Shown: positions 50,840 to 59,123, counted from the stretch's first letter. The stretch is 64,000 bases of DNA from Gorillibacterium timonense (GCF_001457415.1 NZ_LN881721.1:310001-374000), one strand, 5' to 3'. The notes: generated by a model not told the origin, from the letters alone. Program-made: numbers and translations.

Positions 50840-50866
50840 AAAGGCTGATGCGGGTAGAGCCTTTTT
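50840..50866 (+). terminator. Intrinsic terminator after the ROK gene
   Basis: AAAGGCT at 50840-50846 pairs with AGCCTTT at 50858-50864, followed by T. The stem is only seven pairs. Confidence 0.65.
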
Positions 50867-50872
50867 CCTGTA

Positions 50873-50925
50873 TTGACAACGAACGGCTCTTATCGCATAC
50901 TAACTAAAGATACTTTATAAAGTAT
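50873..50925 (+). promoter_or_regulatory. Promoter with palindromic operator, now facing a mobile-element block
   Basis: TTGACA at 50873-50878, a 17-bp spacer, CATACT at 50896-50901, and the perfect palindrome ATACTTTATAAAGTAT at 50910-50925 at the expected start. It points toward the MFS gene at 52396, which lies beyond the MITE-IS-MITE block. Confidence 0.65.
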
Positions 50926-50937
50926 ATTTTATAACTG

Positions 50938-51030
50938 GTGCACGGTCAGCCCTAATCGTGTGGATATGAATCGGTGTCAATGGGTATGGAAAGTTCTGCG
51001 GAGAGCACGGTTTATAAGCTGACAGCGTAC
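50938..51030 (+). repeat. Left copy of a 93-bp MITE-like element
   Basis: 93 bp that align without gaps to 52253-52345 (74 of 93 identical). The right end is TGACAGCGTAC followed by TA (51031-51032); the left inverted end is decayed (GTGCACGGTCAG instead of GTACGCTGTCAA) and its flanking TA is TG. Confidence 0.75.
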
Positions 51031-51101
51031 TAGTAGCTCTTCAATTCTAATAGTATGAAAATGCAATCTGTGGTAAAGTAGTGGCAAAAAGAGGTAATAC
51101 G

Positions 51102-51569
51102 ATGCGACCGATAAGCTATCCGATATCACTGTCCGAAGAAGAGCGAAACCAGTTAACCGTGGTGGTATCGAAAGGAAAGGCAAGCGCTCGTGCCATCCGC
51201 CGGGCACACATTCTGCTGGCGGCCGATAAGAATCGTGAAGGCGGGGCCTTAAAAGAACGGGAGATTGCCGAGCGGTTAGGCGTGCATCCCAATACGGTCT
51301 ATGCCATTCGTAAAGCGTATACCGAGCAAGGGTTGGATGGAGCAGTGAAGCGAAAAAAGCGGGTGACTCCCCCTGTTGCTCCCAAAATAACCGGAGAAGT
51401 GGAGGCAAGGATCATCGCCCTAAGCTGCAGTGCACCCCCGGAGGGACGAAGCCGCTGGACCCTGCACTTGCTGGCGAATCGAGCGGTCGAACTTCAGTAT
51501 GTGGAGGGGCTCTCCTACGAAACTGTCCGGCAAGTGTTAAAAAAACGAGCTCAAACCCCATCTTCATAA
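51102..51569 (+). CDS. IS630 transposase, N-terminal (DNA-binding) part
   Basis: 155 residues from ATG 51102 (AGAGGT six bases upstream). Helix-turn-helix region KEREIAERLGVHPNTVYAIR with YTEQGLDGAVKRKK after it, then a linker up to YETVRQVLKK. The frame leaves the family sequence at a run of seven A (51539-51545) and stops at 51569; the continuation is found in the +1 frame. Either a one- or two-base homopolymer change has broken the gene, or slippage at the A run joins both parts. Confidence 0.8.
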   Translation: MRPISYPISLSEEERNQLTVVVSKGKASARAIRRAHILLAADKNREGGALKEREIAERLGVHPNTVYAIRKAYTEQGLDGAVKRKKRVTPPVAPKITGEVEARIIALSCSAPPEGRSRWTLHLLANRAVELQYVEGLSYETVRQVLKKRAQTPSS

Positions 51570-52242
51570 ATGCTGGTGTATTCCCCCCGAGCAGAATGCC
51601 ACATTTGTCGCTGCGATGGAGGATGTGTTGGATGTCTATCGGTTGCCCTATGATGCGGATTGCCCCGTGATCTGCATGGACGAGAAACCCTACCAACTGT
51701 TGGATGAAGCCAGACAGCCCATCCCTATGAAGCCCGCCCAACCTGAACGTCAGGATAGTGAATATGTCCGAGTTGGCACCTGCAGTATCTTTCTTTTCAC
51801 GGAACCCTTGGGCAGTTGGCGTCATGTGAGCGTTCGGGAGCAACGCACGCGAATCGAGTGGGCGGAACAAATCCGGGAACTCCTGGACGTTCATTACAAA
51901 GACGCACCGAAGATTCGGCTGGTGATGGATAATCTCAATACGCATGCGATCGCTTCACTCTATCAAGCGTTTGATCCGCAGACCGCTCGTCGTTTAGCTA
52001 AGCGAATCGAGGTTCACTACACGCCCAAGCATGGCAGTTGGCTCAATATGGCAGAGATCGAGCTCAGTGTTCTGACGAGTCAATGTTTGGGACGTCGCAT
52101 TCCCTCCATTGCCGACTTGACCATTGAAATGTCTGCTTGGGAACAGGCGCGCAACCTTTCCCAAAAGGGAGTCGATTGGCAGTTTACTACCGAGGACGCT
52201 CGCATCAAGCTAAAACGACTTTATCCACGGTTTAAGAATTGA
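51544..52242 (+). CDS. IS630 transposase, C-terminal DDE catalytic part (shifted frame)
   Basis: 232 residues in the frame entered at the seven-A run; the text continues the family sequence (NELKPHLHKCWCIPPEQNAT). All three catalytic acids are visible: VICMDEKPYQ, IRLVMDNLNTH and SWLNMAEIELSVL. No start codon with a ribosome site exists near the beginning (the first ATG is 51616 within the domain), so expression needs frameshifting or transcript slippage. Without that the element depends on transposase from another copy. Confidence 0.8.
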   Translation, partial: NELKPHLHKCWCIPPEQNATFVAAMEDVLDVYRLPYDADCPVICMDEKPYQLLDEARQPIPMKPAQPERQDSEYVRVGTCSIFLFTEPLGSWRHVSVREQRTRIEWAEQIRELLDVHYKDAPKIRLVMDNLNTHAIASLYQAFDPQTARRLAKRIEVHYTPKHGSWLNMAEIELSVLTSQCLGRRIPSIADLTIEMSAWEQARNLSQKGVDWQFTTEDARIKLKRLYPRFKN

Positions 52243-52252
52243 AGAGCTACTA

Positions 52253-52345
52253 GTACGCTGTCAACCTTAATCGTGTGGATACGAAGCGGCGTCCATCGGT
52301 ATGGGAAGTGGTGCGGAGTCCACAGTTTTTGAGTTGACAGCGTAC
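52253..52345 (+). repeat. Right copy of the 93-bp MITE-like element
   Basis: 93 bp bounded by TA at 52251-52252 and 52346-52347, with inverted ends GTACGCTGTCAAC and its complement (12-13 bp). It encodes nothing. The ends resemble those of the adjacent IS630 (GTAGCTCTTCAA), which suggests mobilisation by a related transposase. Confidence 0.8.
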
Positions 52346-52395
52346 TAGTTGAAATTTTCTTGCATTGTGAAAATCATGCAGGAGAGGGTGCACAG

Positions 52396-53616
52396 GTGGC
52401 TACTTGGTTTTTGGTTGTCATTTACTTGGCATTTATCAGCCTGGGACTCCCGGACTCCTTGCTCGGGTCTGCTTGGCCTGTGATGCGTCTCGATCTGGGC
52501 GCGCGACTGGACTCGGCCGGGATTTTGTCCATGATCGTATCGGGGGGGACCATTCTATCCAGCTTGGCAAGCGGAGCTGTCGTTCGACGATTGGGGACGG
52601 GTCGAGTGACCTTGATCAGCTGCATTTTGACCGCAGGCGCGCTGTTAGGCTTCTCTCAGTCGCCTTCATTCGTCTGGCTGGCGCTCCTGGCGATCCCTCT
52701 CGGTCTCGGGGCGGGGGCTGTCGATGCGGGATTGAATCAGTATGTAGCGGAGCATTATAAGGCTCATCATATGAATTGGCTGCATTGCTTTTGGGGAGTC
52801 GGTGCAACGATGGGGCCGATCCTCATGTCCGCTTCCCTAACCGGTCCCCATTCCTGGAGGGGCGGTTACGCCACGGTATCCATCCTTCAGTTCGCGCTGG
52901 TCTTCGTGCTGTTCGTCACCCTTCCTCTGTGGAACCGCGTCGCGGCGAGCCGCGAAGGGAGCGGCTCGACAAATGAATCTCCGGGTGAGCTTATCGAGCC
53001 GAGCGGGCAAGTGAACGGGAATATCCTCCGGCTCCGAGGAGTCAAGCCTTCTCTCGCGGCTTTCTTACTCTACTGCGGAGCGGAAAGTACCTTGGGGCTG
53101 TGGGGAGCCAGCTATCTGGTAGGCGCGCGGCAGGTGGCAGCGGAGACGGCAGCCGGATGGGTCTCCCTGTATTATGGAGGGATTACCCTCGGCAGGTTCA
53201 TTACCGGTTTCCTGACCTTCAAGATCCCCAACAAGTCGCTGATTCGGTATGGGCAGCTGGTCGCCATAGCTGGCGGGATTCTCCTGCTGCTTCCGCTTCC
53301 CGCTGCGGCTTCTCTCATTGGGATTCTGCTTATCGGACTTGGACTCGCTCCCATCTATCCGGGACTGCTTCACGAGACCCCGTCACGGTTTGGGCGAGCG
53401 AATTCTGCTAAGCTCATGGGAGTTCAGATGGCGGTGGCCTATGTAGGCAGCACCTTTCTTCCCCCCCTATTTGGAGTTCTCGCCGCACGGACGAGCATGA
53501 CCTTTTTCCCCTACGTCGTGTTAGCCTTTCTAGCGCTGATGCTGCTGAGTGCGGAGAGAGTCAATCGGATTTTGGTGGAGCGCATCGATCATGAGAAAGG
53601 AAGGACTAGAGGATGA
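52396..53616 (+). CDS. MFS transporter (sugar/FucP-like group)
   Basis: A 406-residue transporter with about twelve helices. GTG 52396 has AGGAGAG nine bases upstream; the frame begins farther up inside the repeat-flanking DNA. Landmarks: LAFISLGLPDSLLGSAWPVM, GAVVRRLGTGRVTLISCIL (loop 2-3 motif), GAVDAGLNQYVAEHYKAHHM followed by NWLHCFWGVGATMGP, and GLGLAPIYPGLLHETPSRFG. This pattern is that of the YfkF/FsR-like sugar MFS group. The stop overlaps the acetyltransferase start. It was probably controlled from the promoter at 50873 and the ROK regulator before the mobile elements arrived. Confidence 0.85.
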   Translation: MATWFLVVIYLAFISLGLPDSLLGSAWPVMRLDLGARLDSAGILSMIVSGGTILSSLASGAVVRRLGTGRVTLISCILTAGALLGFSQSPSFVWLALLAIPLGLGAGAVDAGLNQYVAEHYKAHHMNWLHCFWGVGATMGPILMSASLTGPHSWRGGYATVSILQFALVFVLFVTLPLWNRVAASREGSGSTNESPGELIEPSGQVNGNILRLRGVKPSLAAFLLYCGAESTLGLWGASYLVGARQVAAETAAGWVSLYYGGITLGRFITGFLTFKIPNKSLIRYGQLVAIAGGILLLLPLPAAASLIGILLIGLGLAPIYPGLLHETPSRFGRANSAKLMGVQMAVAYVGSTFLPPLFGVLAARTSMTFFPYVVLAFLALMLLSAERVNRILVERIDHEKGRTRG

Positions 53617-54224
53617 ATCAAAAGGAACGAATGCTGGCGGGCTTGCCTTACAAAGCCTGGCTGGATGGTTTGAGTGAAGAGAGAATGGCCAATAAACAGA
53701 ACATTCGGGAGTACAACCTTCTTGAACCGGATGATCATGAGAAGAGGAACGAGTTGATCCGCCGTATTCTCGGCAAGACCGGGGAGCAGGTTCATATCGA
53801 GGCCCCCTTCCATTGTGATTACGGCTATAACATCGAGGTGGGGAACAACTTCTACGCCAATTTCAACTGTACCATTCTCGACGTAGGCAAGGTGATCATC
53901 GGCGACAATGTCATGTTTGCGCCGAATGTATCGATCTATACAGCCGGTCATCCGATTCACCCGGACTCCCGCAATTCGGGCTATGAATATGGGATCGGCA
54001 TCACCATCGGGAACAACGTCTGGGTTGGCGGCAACGTCATCTTGAACCCTGGTGTTACCATTGGCAACAATGTCGTAATCGGCGCGGGGAGTATTGTGAC
54101 CAAGGACATTCCGGATCACGTAATCGCGGTGGGAAGCCCCTGCAAGGCGATTCGAGAAATCACCGAAGAAGACCGGAAGTATTACTACAAGGATCGGGAA
54201 TTCGATGTAACCGATTATCGGTAA
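53613..54224 (+). CDS. maa: Maltose/galactoside O-acetyltransferase (Maa type)
   Basis: A 203-residue left-handed beta-helix acetyltransferase. N-terminal Mac domain (KERMLAGLPYKAWLDGLSEE), then hexapeptide repeats, the catalytic histidine in IYTAGHPIHPDSRNSGYEYG, and IGNNVWVGGNVILNPGVTIG. It transfers acetyl from CoA to sugar hydroxyls, often to discard unusable sugars, which agrees with the co-translated sugar-type MFS gene upstream. A terminator follows at 54234. Confidence 0.93.
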   Translation: MNQKERMLAGLPYKAWLDGLSEERMANKQNIREYNLLEPDDHEKRNELIRRILGKTGEQVHIEAPFHCDYGYNIEVGNNFYANFNCTILDVGKVIIGDNVMFAPNVSIYTAGHPIHPDSRNSGYEYGIGITIGNNVWVGGNVILNPGVTIGNNVVIGAGSIVTKDIPDHVIAVGSPCKAIREITEEDRKYYYKDREFDVTDYR

Positions 54225-54233
54225 AATACAGAG

Positions 54234-54270
54234 GACAGCAGACGTCATGGCGACGGTTTGCTGTCTTTTT
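54234..54270 (+). terminator. Intrinsic terminator
   Basis: GACAGCA at 54234-54240 pairs with TGCTGTC at 54259-54265, with further GTC/GAC pairing inside, and five T after. Confidence 0.8.
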
Positions 54271-54446
54271 CAATGAGCGTTCCTTTTCCAATTCCTGTCT
54301 GATTGGTTTGGAGAGGAATTCGGAGATCGCTGGGGAATGAGTAGAGAAGCACGATCACGTAACGGACCCGTTTACTTGAATTGATCGTCCCATGCAAAGC
54401 AAATCTAGCAATCCATGCTACCATAAGAGCGAGAGGGGATATCCGC

Positions 54447-55346
54447 TTGAACGCCTTTGAACGAATGAACGCAGTCATCGATTATTTGGAAGCGAACCTG
54501 ACAGGGGAGATCGATTATGCGAAAGCCGCGAGGATTGCCTGCTGTCCCAAGGATCAGTTCTCGCGATTGTTTTCGTATCTCACCGATATCACCTTATCGG
54601 AATACATTCGACGCCGAAGGTTGACGTTAAGCGCCTTTGAGCTGCAGCAGGGCGAGGGAGCGATCCTCGACCTCGCCTTCAAATATGGCTATGACTCTCA
54701 TGCCGCGTTTTCCCGTGCGTTTAAAGAGTTCCACGGATTTTCTCCATCCCAGGCTCGAAGCAAGAGCGCCGTATTTACCCTCTTTCAGAAAGTGACCTTT
54801 CAGGCGCAAAATCCGGGAAAAGAACGGAGTGGATGCAAGGTGGCTATGTTGGGGAAAATCGAGTTTCTCGACCTTCCGGCGGTTCGCATGATCGGCAGGA
54901 AGGTCATCAATGGAGCGGGAGAAAACCCGGACAATCCGGTTCCAGCTTTATGGGCAAAGTGTTTTGAAGAACAAGCGTTTGAGACGTTAGAGCGCTGTTC
55001 TCCGGTAGTCGACTATTATGTCGGCTGGATGGGGGAATACGACCCGGAAACGAATACCTTTACTTATTTGGCGGGCATGCTCCTGCCAGCGGGGTCCGAG
55101 GCTCCCGAGGGCTTCGACTACCGGGACTTGGCCCCTTGTCTGGTGGGGGACGGGTACATCAACGGCAGCTTTGCGAACGGAGAGGTCTTCTGCCATGCTC
55201 ATGAACTCACGGTAGGCGGGATTATCGAAAACGGGTACGAGCCCGATTATTCCAAAGGCTGGAGCGCGGAGGTGTATCCGAAGGATTTGTCCTTCGAGGC
55301 GGAGGAAGGGACGATTCATTACTTCTGTCCGTGCCAAAAAGCTTGA
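54447..55346 (+). CDS. AraC-family regulator with GyrI-like effector domain
   Basis: A 299-residue protein. TTG 54447 follows AGAGGGGA; an in-frame ATG at 54465 is the alternative. Residues 1-110 are a double helix-turn-helix (IDYAKAARIACCPKDQFSRL, ILDLAFKYGYDSHAAFSRAF). Residues about 135-295 form a GyrI-like/BacTRX effector-binding domain (KIEFLDLPAVRMIGRKVING, VVDYYVGWMGEYDPETN, TIHYFCPCQKA). Such proteins (Rob/SoxS-like with GyrI tail) sense hydrophobic compounds. The DNA-binding part resembles that of the AraC-VOC protein at 22541, but the sensor differs. Confidence 0.85.
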   Translation: MNAFERMNAVIDYLEANLTGEIDYAKAARIACCPKDQFSRLFSYLTDITLSEYIRRRRLTLSAFELQQGEGAILDLAFKYGYDSHAAFSRAFKEFHGFSPSQARSKSAVFTLFQKVTFQAQNPGKERSGCKVAMLGKIEFLDLPAVRMIGRKVINGAGENPDNPVPALWAKCFEEQAFETLERCSPVVDYYVGWMGEYDPETNTFTYLAGMLLPAGSEAPEGFDYRDLAPCLVGDGYINGSFANGEVFCHAHELTVGGIIENGYEPDYSKGWSAEVYPKDLSFEAEEGTIHYFCPCQKA

Positions 55347-55379
55347 GACGCTGCTTGGCAATGCCTGCGAATAGCAAAG

Positions 55380-55418
55380 AAGCCCCGCTTTCCTTATGGA
55401 AAAGGCGGGGTTTCTTTT
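55380..55418. terminator. Terminator between convergent AraC and EcfT genes
   Basis: AAGCCCCGCTTTCC at 55380-55393 pairs with GGAAAAGGCGGGGTTT with one bulge; T-rich on the plus strand and A-rich on the other side. Confidence 0.85.
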
Positions 55419-55470
55419 GCGTGATCATCGTGTTGGTGCGATAGCGCATGCGAAAGGTCAGAATGCCGAA

Positions 55471-56262
55471 TCAGACGAGCTGGGTGATGACGATGAGCAG
55501 GGCGGTCGCCGCGATCAGGAGGGTATCGCCCCAGCCCCAGGTCAGCTTGTGGAAGCGGGAACGAGGGGCGTGCAGCCGATAGCCGCGCGCTTCCATAGAA
55601 TCGACCAGCTCTGCCGCCCGGCGTATTGCGCCAACCGTGACCGGGACGAGCAGCGAGATGAGCAGCTTTGCCTTCTGCAGCACGTTCTGGTCAACCAGGT
55701 CCATCCCTCGCGAGGCTTGGGCGCGCAGGATTTTGTTCGCTTCCTCAAATACGGTTGGGATGAAGCGCAGCGAAGTTGTCAGCATTAGCGTCACCTTGCG
55801 CGGGGAGATGCGGAAGAGCGAGAGCGGCTTCATCAGGCTCTCCAGCCCCTGCGTCAGGAGAAGCGGGGGAGTTGTCAGGGTAAGCACCGCTGTGAAGGCG
55901 ACGAACAGCACCATCCGCGCGACGGACATGAACCCCTTTTGCAGGCCGCCGGAGTAAAACTTCACCGGTCCCAGATCGACGTACCAGGAGCCGCCGGTAT
56001 CGAACAACACGTGAAAGACGAAGATGAACGCCATGAGAAAGATAAGCGGCTTCAGCGTACGCACATAGGTGATGAAAGGAATCCGGGTAGCGGCCATCAC
56101 CCCAATGGAAAAGGCGGCAAGAACAGCGAGGTCGACCGTTGAGCGGACGAGAAAGACGGCTGCCATGAACAGCAGCATAGCAAGTGTTTTGGCACGAGGA
56201 TCGAGCCGATGCACCGCCGACCCGGTCTCGATGTATTTGCCCATAATCATGCGGTTGGCCAT
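55471..56262 (-). CDS. ecfT: ECF transporter transmembrane coupling protein EcfT
   Basis: A 263-residue membrane protein. GKYIETGSAVHRLDPRAKTL is the typical opening; the two Ala-Arg-Gly coupling-helix motifs that contact the ATPases are visible as RAQASRGMD and DSMEARGYR. Four to six helices. It joins EcfA1 and EcfA2 (next upstream on the minus strand) to a substrate-binding S-component. Last gene of the eetA-eetB-ecfA1-ecfA2-ecfT order. In Listeria an ECF module is tied to flavin supply for extracellular electron transfer. Confidence 0.9.
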   Translation of the reverse strand: MANRMIMGKYIETGSAVHRLDPRAKTLAMLLFMAAVFLVRSTVDLAVLAAFSIGVMAATRIPFITYVRTLKPLIFLMAFIFVFHVLFDTGGSWYVDLGPVKFYSGGLQKGFMSVARMVLFVAFTAVLTLTTPPLLLTQGLESLMKPLSLFRISPRKVTLMLTTSLRFIPTVFEEANKILRAQASRGMDLVDQNVLQKAKLLISLLVPVTVGAIRRAAELVDSMEARGYRLHAPRSRFHKLTWGWGDTLLIAATALLIVITQLV

Positions 56263-56315
56263 GCGGAACGTTCCTTTCGGTTGCGAGATAAGAATGGAGT
56301 GATCCTGCAGAGGGC

Positions 56316-57179
56316 TCAGGCTTTTTCACGGACCGTCTGCTCAATGAAGCGGGCGAGATGGTCGGCGGGATAAGGCCCTTCCGGAAAAGGAACCTGGAAG
56401 CGCTCCGAGAAATCGCGCAGGAAGCGGACGGCGGGCGGGGTGACGATCCCGGCCTGCTCCATGAGTCCGCTGTCGGCAAGAAGTTCCTCTGGCGGGCCGT
56501 GGAAGATGGCTTTCCCTTGGTCCAGGAGGACGTAGTCCTCGGCAAAGGGAAGCACCTCCTCCAGCCGGTGTGTGACAAGGATGACCGTCTTCCCCCGGCT
56601 TTGGCACAGGTCCGCGAGCAGCGAGAGCAGCTCTTCGCGGCTGGCCTGATCCAGCGTGGCGGCGGGCTCGTCCAGGACGAGCACATCGGGATCGGCGGCA
56701 AGCACGGTGGCAATCGCCGTCTTGCGCATCTGCCCGCCGCTCAGGTGGAAGGGATTGCGGCCGAGGAGCTCGTCGTCGAGGCCAAGCGCTCGAGCCGCGC
56801 TGCGAGCGGCTTCCCGGGCTTCCGGCTCCTTCATGCCGAAGTTGAGCGGGCCGTACATCAGGTCCTGCTCGACCGTTTCGGCAAAGAGCTGCTGCTCCGG
56901 GAACTGGAAGACGAGCCCTACCCGTCTGCGCAGCTCCTTCATCCCTTTGCCGGACAGCCCCGGCTCCAGGAGAAAGTCCAGGATGCGAATCTTCCCGGCC
57001 GAGGGGAGCAGAAGTCCGTTGAAGTGCTGGAGCAGGGTCGATTTGCCCGAGCCGGAGGCTCCGAGCACGGCGATGAACCGTCCTTCCTCCAGCACGAGAT
57101 CGAGCGCGTCCAGGCCGGTCCTCCGCTCCTGGTTTCCGCTCCGGTACGTATAGGTTACTTGCTCGAATTGAAGCGCCAT
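56316..57179 (-). CDS. ecfA2: ECF transporter ATPase EcfA2
   Basis: A 287-residue ATPase: Walker A GASGSGKSTLLQHFNGLLLP, Q-loop LVFQFPEQQLF, signature LSGGQMRKTAIATVLA, Walker B VLVLDEPAATLD, switch ILVTHRLEEV. The start lies 25 bases inside the end of EcfA1, with GGAGGC upstream. Pairs with EcfA1 and EcfT. Confidence 0.93.
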   Translation of the reverse strand: MALQFEQVTYTYRSGNQERRTGLDALDLVLEEGRFIAVLGASGSGKSTLLQHFNGLLLPSAGKIRILDFLLEPGLSGKGMKELRRRVGLVFQFPEQQLFAETVEQDLMYGPLNFGMKEPEAREAARSAARALGLDDELLGRNPFHLSGGQMRKTAIATVLAADPDVLVLDEPAATLDQASREELLSLLADLCQSRGKTVILVTHRLEEVLPFAEDYVLLDQGKAIFHGPPEELLADSGLMEQAGIVTPPAVRFLRDFSERFQVPFPEGPYPADHLARFIEQTVREKA

Positions 57180-58078
57180 AATGCCTCCATGAGTTCACTT
57201 TCGTCCGATTGCGGGCCGATGGGCAGCCCGAGCCGCGCAAGCTCGCCGCTCAGCTCCATGGCGAAGGACGGCTTCAGCCTCAGCCGCTCCAGCAGAGCGG
57301 GATCGGCCAGCAGCTCGCGCGGCGTTCCATCGGCGATGAGATGCCCGTCTGCAATCGCCAGCATCCGGTCGGTGGCGAGCATCTCGTCCGTATCGTGAGT
57401 GACCGAGAGGAGGGTATACCCCCCCTCCTCTCGCATCTCACGGATGACGCCAAGAATCTCGGTTTTCGCCTGCTCGTCGAGCATGGAGGTCGCTTCGTCC
57501 AGGATGACGACCTTCGGCTCCATCGCGAGCACGGCGGCGAGCGCCACCCGCTGCTTCTGTCCGCCGGACAGCTCCGCCGGGTGGCGGCCGAGGTAATCCA
57601 TGATGCCGAGCTTTCCGGCGTAGCGGTTCAGCCGCTCCGTCATCTCCTCTCGGCTCATGCAGCGATTCTCCAACCCGAAGACGATGTCGTCGGCTACGGT
57701 TAGGCCGACGAACTGGTTATCGGGGTTGGCGAACACCATGCCGATGCGTTCCCGCACGTCTCCAAGCGTCGCATCGGTAAGCCGGATTCCGTCGACGGTG
57801 ATCTGCCCGCCGCTCACGGGGAGCAGGCCGTTCAGCCGTTTGACGAGGCTTGATTTGCCCGAGCCGTTCGCGCCGACCAGGCTGATCCATTCCCCGGCGC
57901 GCACCGAGAAGGAGATGCCCTGCAGGAAGTTCGGTCCGCCCGGCTCGTGGGCGCAGCTGATTTCCTCCACAAGGATCATGGCGTCCGGCGATGCGGAAGC
58001 TTCTAATCCTTCTGAAGCTGCTAATGCTGCAGAAGGATTGGTTATCTCCCGCTGTTCCACTCGTTCGGTCCGGTTCAT
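57155..58078 (-). CDS. ecfA1: ECF transporter ATPase EcfA1
   Basis: A 307-residue ATPase with a 38-residue N-terminal extension (Ala/Glu/Ser-rich) not usual in EcfA1. Walker A LVGANGSGKSSLVKRLNGLL, Q-loop MVFANPDNQFVGLTVADDIV, signature LSGGQKQRVALAAVLAME, Walker B VVILDEATSMLD, switch LLSVTHDTDE. The ATG overlaps the eetB stop by four bases. Confidence 0.92.
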   Translation of the reverse strand: MNRTERVEQREITNPSAALAASEGLEASASPDAMILVEEISCAHEPGGPNFLQGISFSVRAGEWISLVGANGSGKSSLVKRLNGLLPVSGGQITVDGIRLTDATLGDVRERIGMVFANPDNQFVGLTVADDIVFGLENRCMSREEMTERLNRYAGKLGIMDYLGRHPAELSGGQKQRVALAAVLAMEPKVVILDEATSMLDEQAKTEILGVIREMREEGGYTLLSVTHDTDEMLATDRMLAIADGHLIADGTPRELLADPALLERLRLKPSFAMELSGELARLGLPIGPQSDESELMEALWRFNSSK

Positions 58079-58620
58079 CGCACACCTCCCACCGGGCGCA
58101 GGAGGCCCAGCTTGTCGATGGAGCCGATGAGGAAGTTCGCGGCGATGCCGATGAAGAAGCCGGTCACCACACCCGAGACAAGGAGCAGCGGCAAGTAGTA
58201 GAAGATCGAGGTGGTGCCGAGCACGAGTGCCGCTGCACCGAGCTGCCCCAGGTTATGGGCGATGCCGCCCATGATGCTGATGGCCGCCAAGCTGAAGAAA
58301 TCCTTCTTGACCCGAAGCAGGACGAACATGACGAGGAAGCTTGCCATCGAGCCGAAGAAGCTGAACAGGAACGTCGAGAACGTGCCGAGGATGAACGAAG
58401 TTAAGAGTGTCTTCAAAATAATGAGAGAGACGGCGTCTCTCCCTTTGAAATAATAGAGGCAGGTCAGCACCATGATGTTGCCGAGCCCAAGCTTGGCTCC
58501 CGGTATGGCGATCGCAAAGGGGATGAACGATTCGACGATGCCGAGCACGACGGCAACGGAGGCGAGAATGGCGATCATGGACGCATTTTTCAGTTCCTCG
58601 CGATCAGGAGGCAACGCCAT
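58075..58620 (-). CDS. eetB: Gx-transporter/S-component-like membrane protein (EetB counterpart)
   Basis: A 181-residue protein with about five helices. IVESFIPFAIAIPGAKLGLG followed by NIMVLTCLYYF is the signature of the Gx-transporter (heptaprenyl diphosphate synthase component I, PF07456) family, which resembles ECF S-components. The position between EetA and the ECF genes is that of eetB in Listeria-type electron-transfer loci. Role there: membrane part of the electron-transfer or flavin machinery, not fully known. It overlaps eetA by 17 bases and ecfA1 by four. Confidence 0.88.
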   Translation of the reverse strand: MALPPDREELKNASMIAILASVAVVLGIVESFIPFAIAIPGAKLGLGNIMVLTCLYYFKGRDAVSLIILKTLLTSFILGTFSTFLFSFFGSMASFLVMFVLLRVKKDFFSLAAISIMGGIAHNLGQLGAAALVLGTTSIFYYLPLLLVSGVVTGFFIGIAANFLIGSIDKLGLLRPVGGVR

Positions 58621-59002
58621 CGATTACCCCTCCTTGACCGGTATCGCTGACGACCTCAACCATCAAGCGATGCGGCAGGCAGACGATGGTCTGACCGACC
58701 GCCGTTACGTTGCCGAAAGTGAGACAAAGCTTGTCTGGACAGTCGGCGTCAATCATCTGAATGCCGCTGTCGTGCAGCTTCAGCAGGTTGTACCCATATT
58801 TCGTGTTGATCTCCAGTTCCTGCTCCACGGCTCCAAGCTCGACCGTTTTGTAGGGCTTTCCGTCAACCGTGATCTTCGCGTATAGCTTTCCGGAGGCAAG
58901 GCCGGCATCCTTTTTCAGAAGCGGGGGGAGAATGAAGACCGAGGCGATCAAGATGACGGCGGCCAGCAGGATGAGATCAGCTTTTTTGAACAGCTTCAGC
59001 AT
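58604..59002 (-). CDS. eetA: NusG domain II-containing membrane-anchored protein (EetA counterpart)
   Basis: A 132-residue protein with one N-terminal membrane anchor (LILLAAVILIASVFILPPL) and an outside NusG-II-like beta domain. Cysteines in IDADCPDKLCLTFGNV and IVCLPHRLMVEV are typical (CPDKxC...CLPxR). EetA of Listeria has this architecture and is needed for extracellular electron transfer together with EetB. First gene of the minus-strand eetAB-ecf operon; divergent from the ApbE gene. Confidence 0.88.
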   Translation of the reverse strand: MLKLFKKADLILLAAVILIASVFILPPLLKKDAGLASGKLYAKITVDGKPYKTVELGAVEQELEINTKYGYNLLKLHDSGIQMIDADCPDKLCLTFGNVTAVGQTIVCLPHRLMVEVVSDTGQGGVIDGVAS

Positions 59003-59076
59003 AAAACCAACTCCAATAAGAATAAGGGTGCGCCTCCGCTCACAGACAACGAAACGAAGCGGGACCCACCTGTACC

Positions 59077-59123
59077 ATTTGTCACAAATCGGATTTGACC
59101 ATTTGCTTTTATCCTACCATAAT
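59077..59123 (+). promoter_or_regulatory. Promoter of the ApbE gene with upstream palindrome
   Basis: TTGACC at 59095-59100, a 17-bp spacer and CATAAT at 59118-59123. The palindrome ATTTGT-C-ACAAAT at 59077-59089 lies just upstream of the -35, in the shared divergent region with eetA; a possible operator. It does not match the TGTGA-N6-TCACA sites of the pplA promoter well. Confidence 0.55.

Larger units (their letters stand above)
51033..52250 (+). mobile_element. IS630-family insertion sequence
   Basis: 1218 bp between TA dinucleotides (51031-51032 and 52251-52252). Terminal inverted repeats of 16 perfect bases: GTAGCTCTTCAATTCT at 51033-51048 and its complement at 52235-52250. It contains a transposase in two overlapping frames. 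TA target duplication, size and DDE residues all fit IS630/Tc1-mariner. Confidence 0.9.

Noticed and set aside
59071..59086. Third Crp/Fnr site ahead of the ApbE gene (TGTAC-N6-TCACA)
   Set aside because: The left half matches only three of five bases and the position about -51 is not typical.
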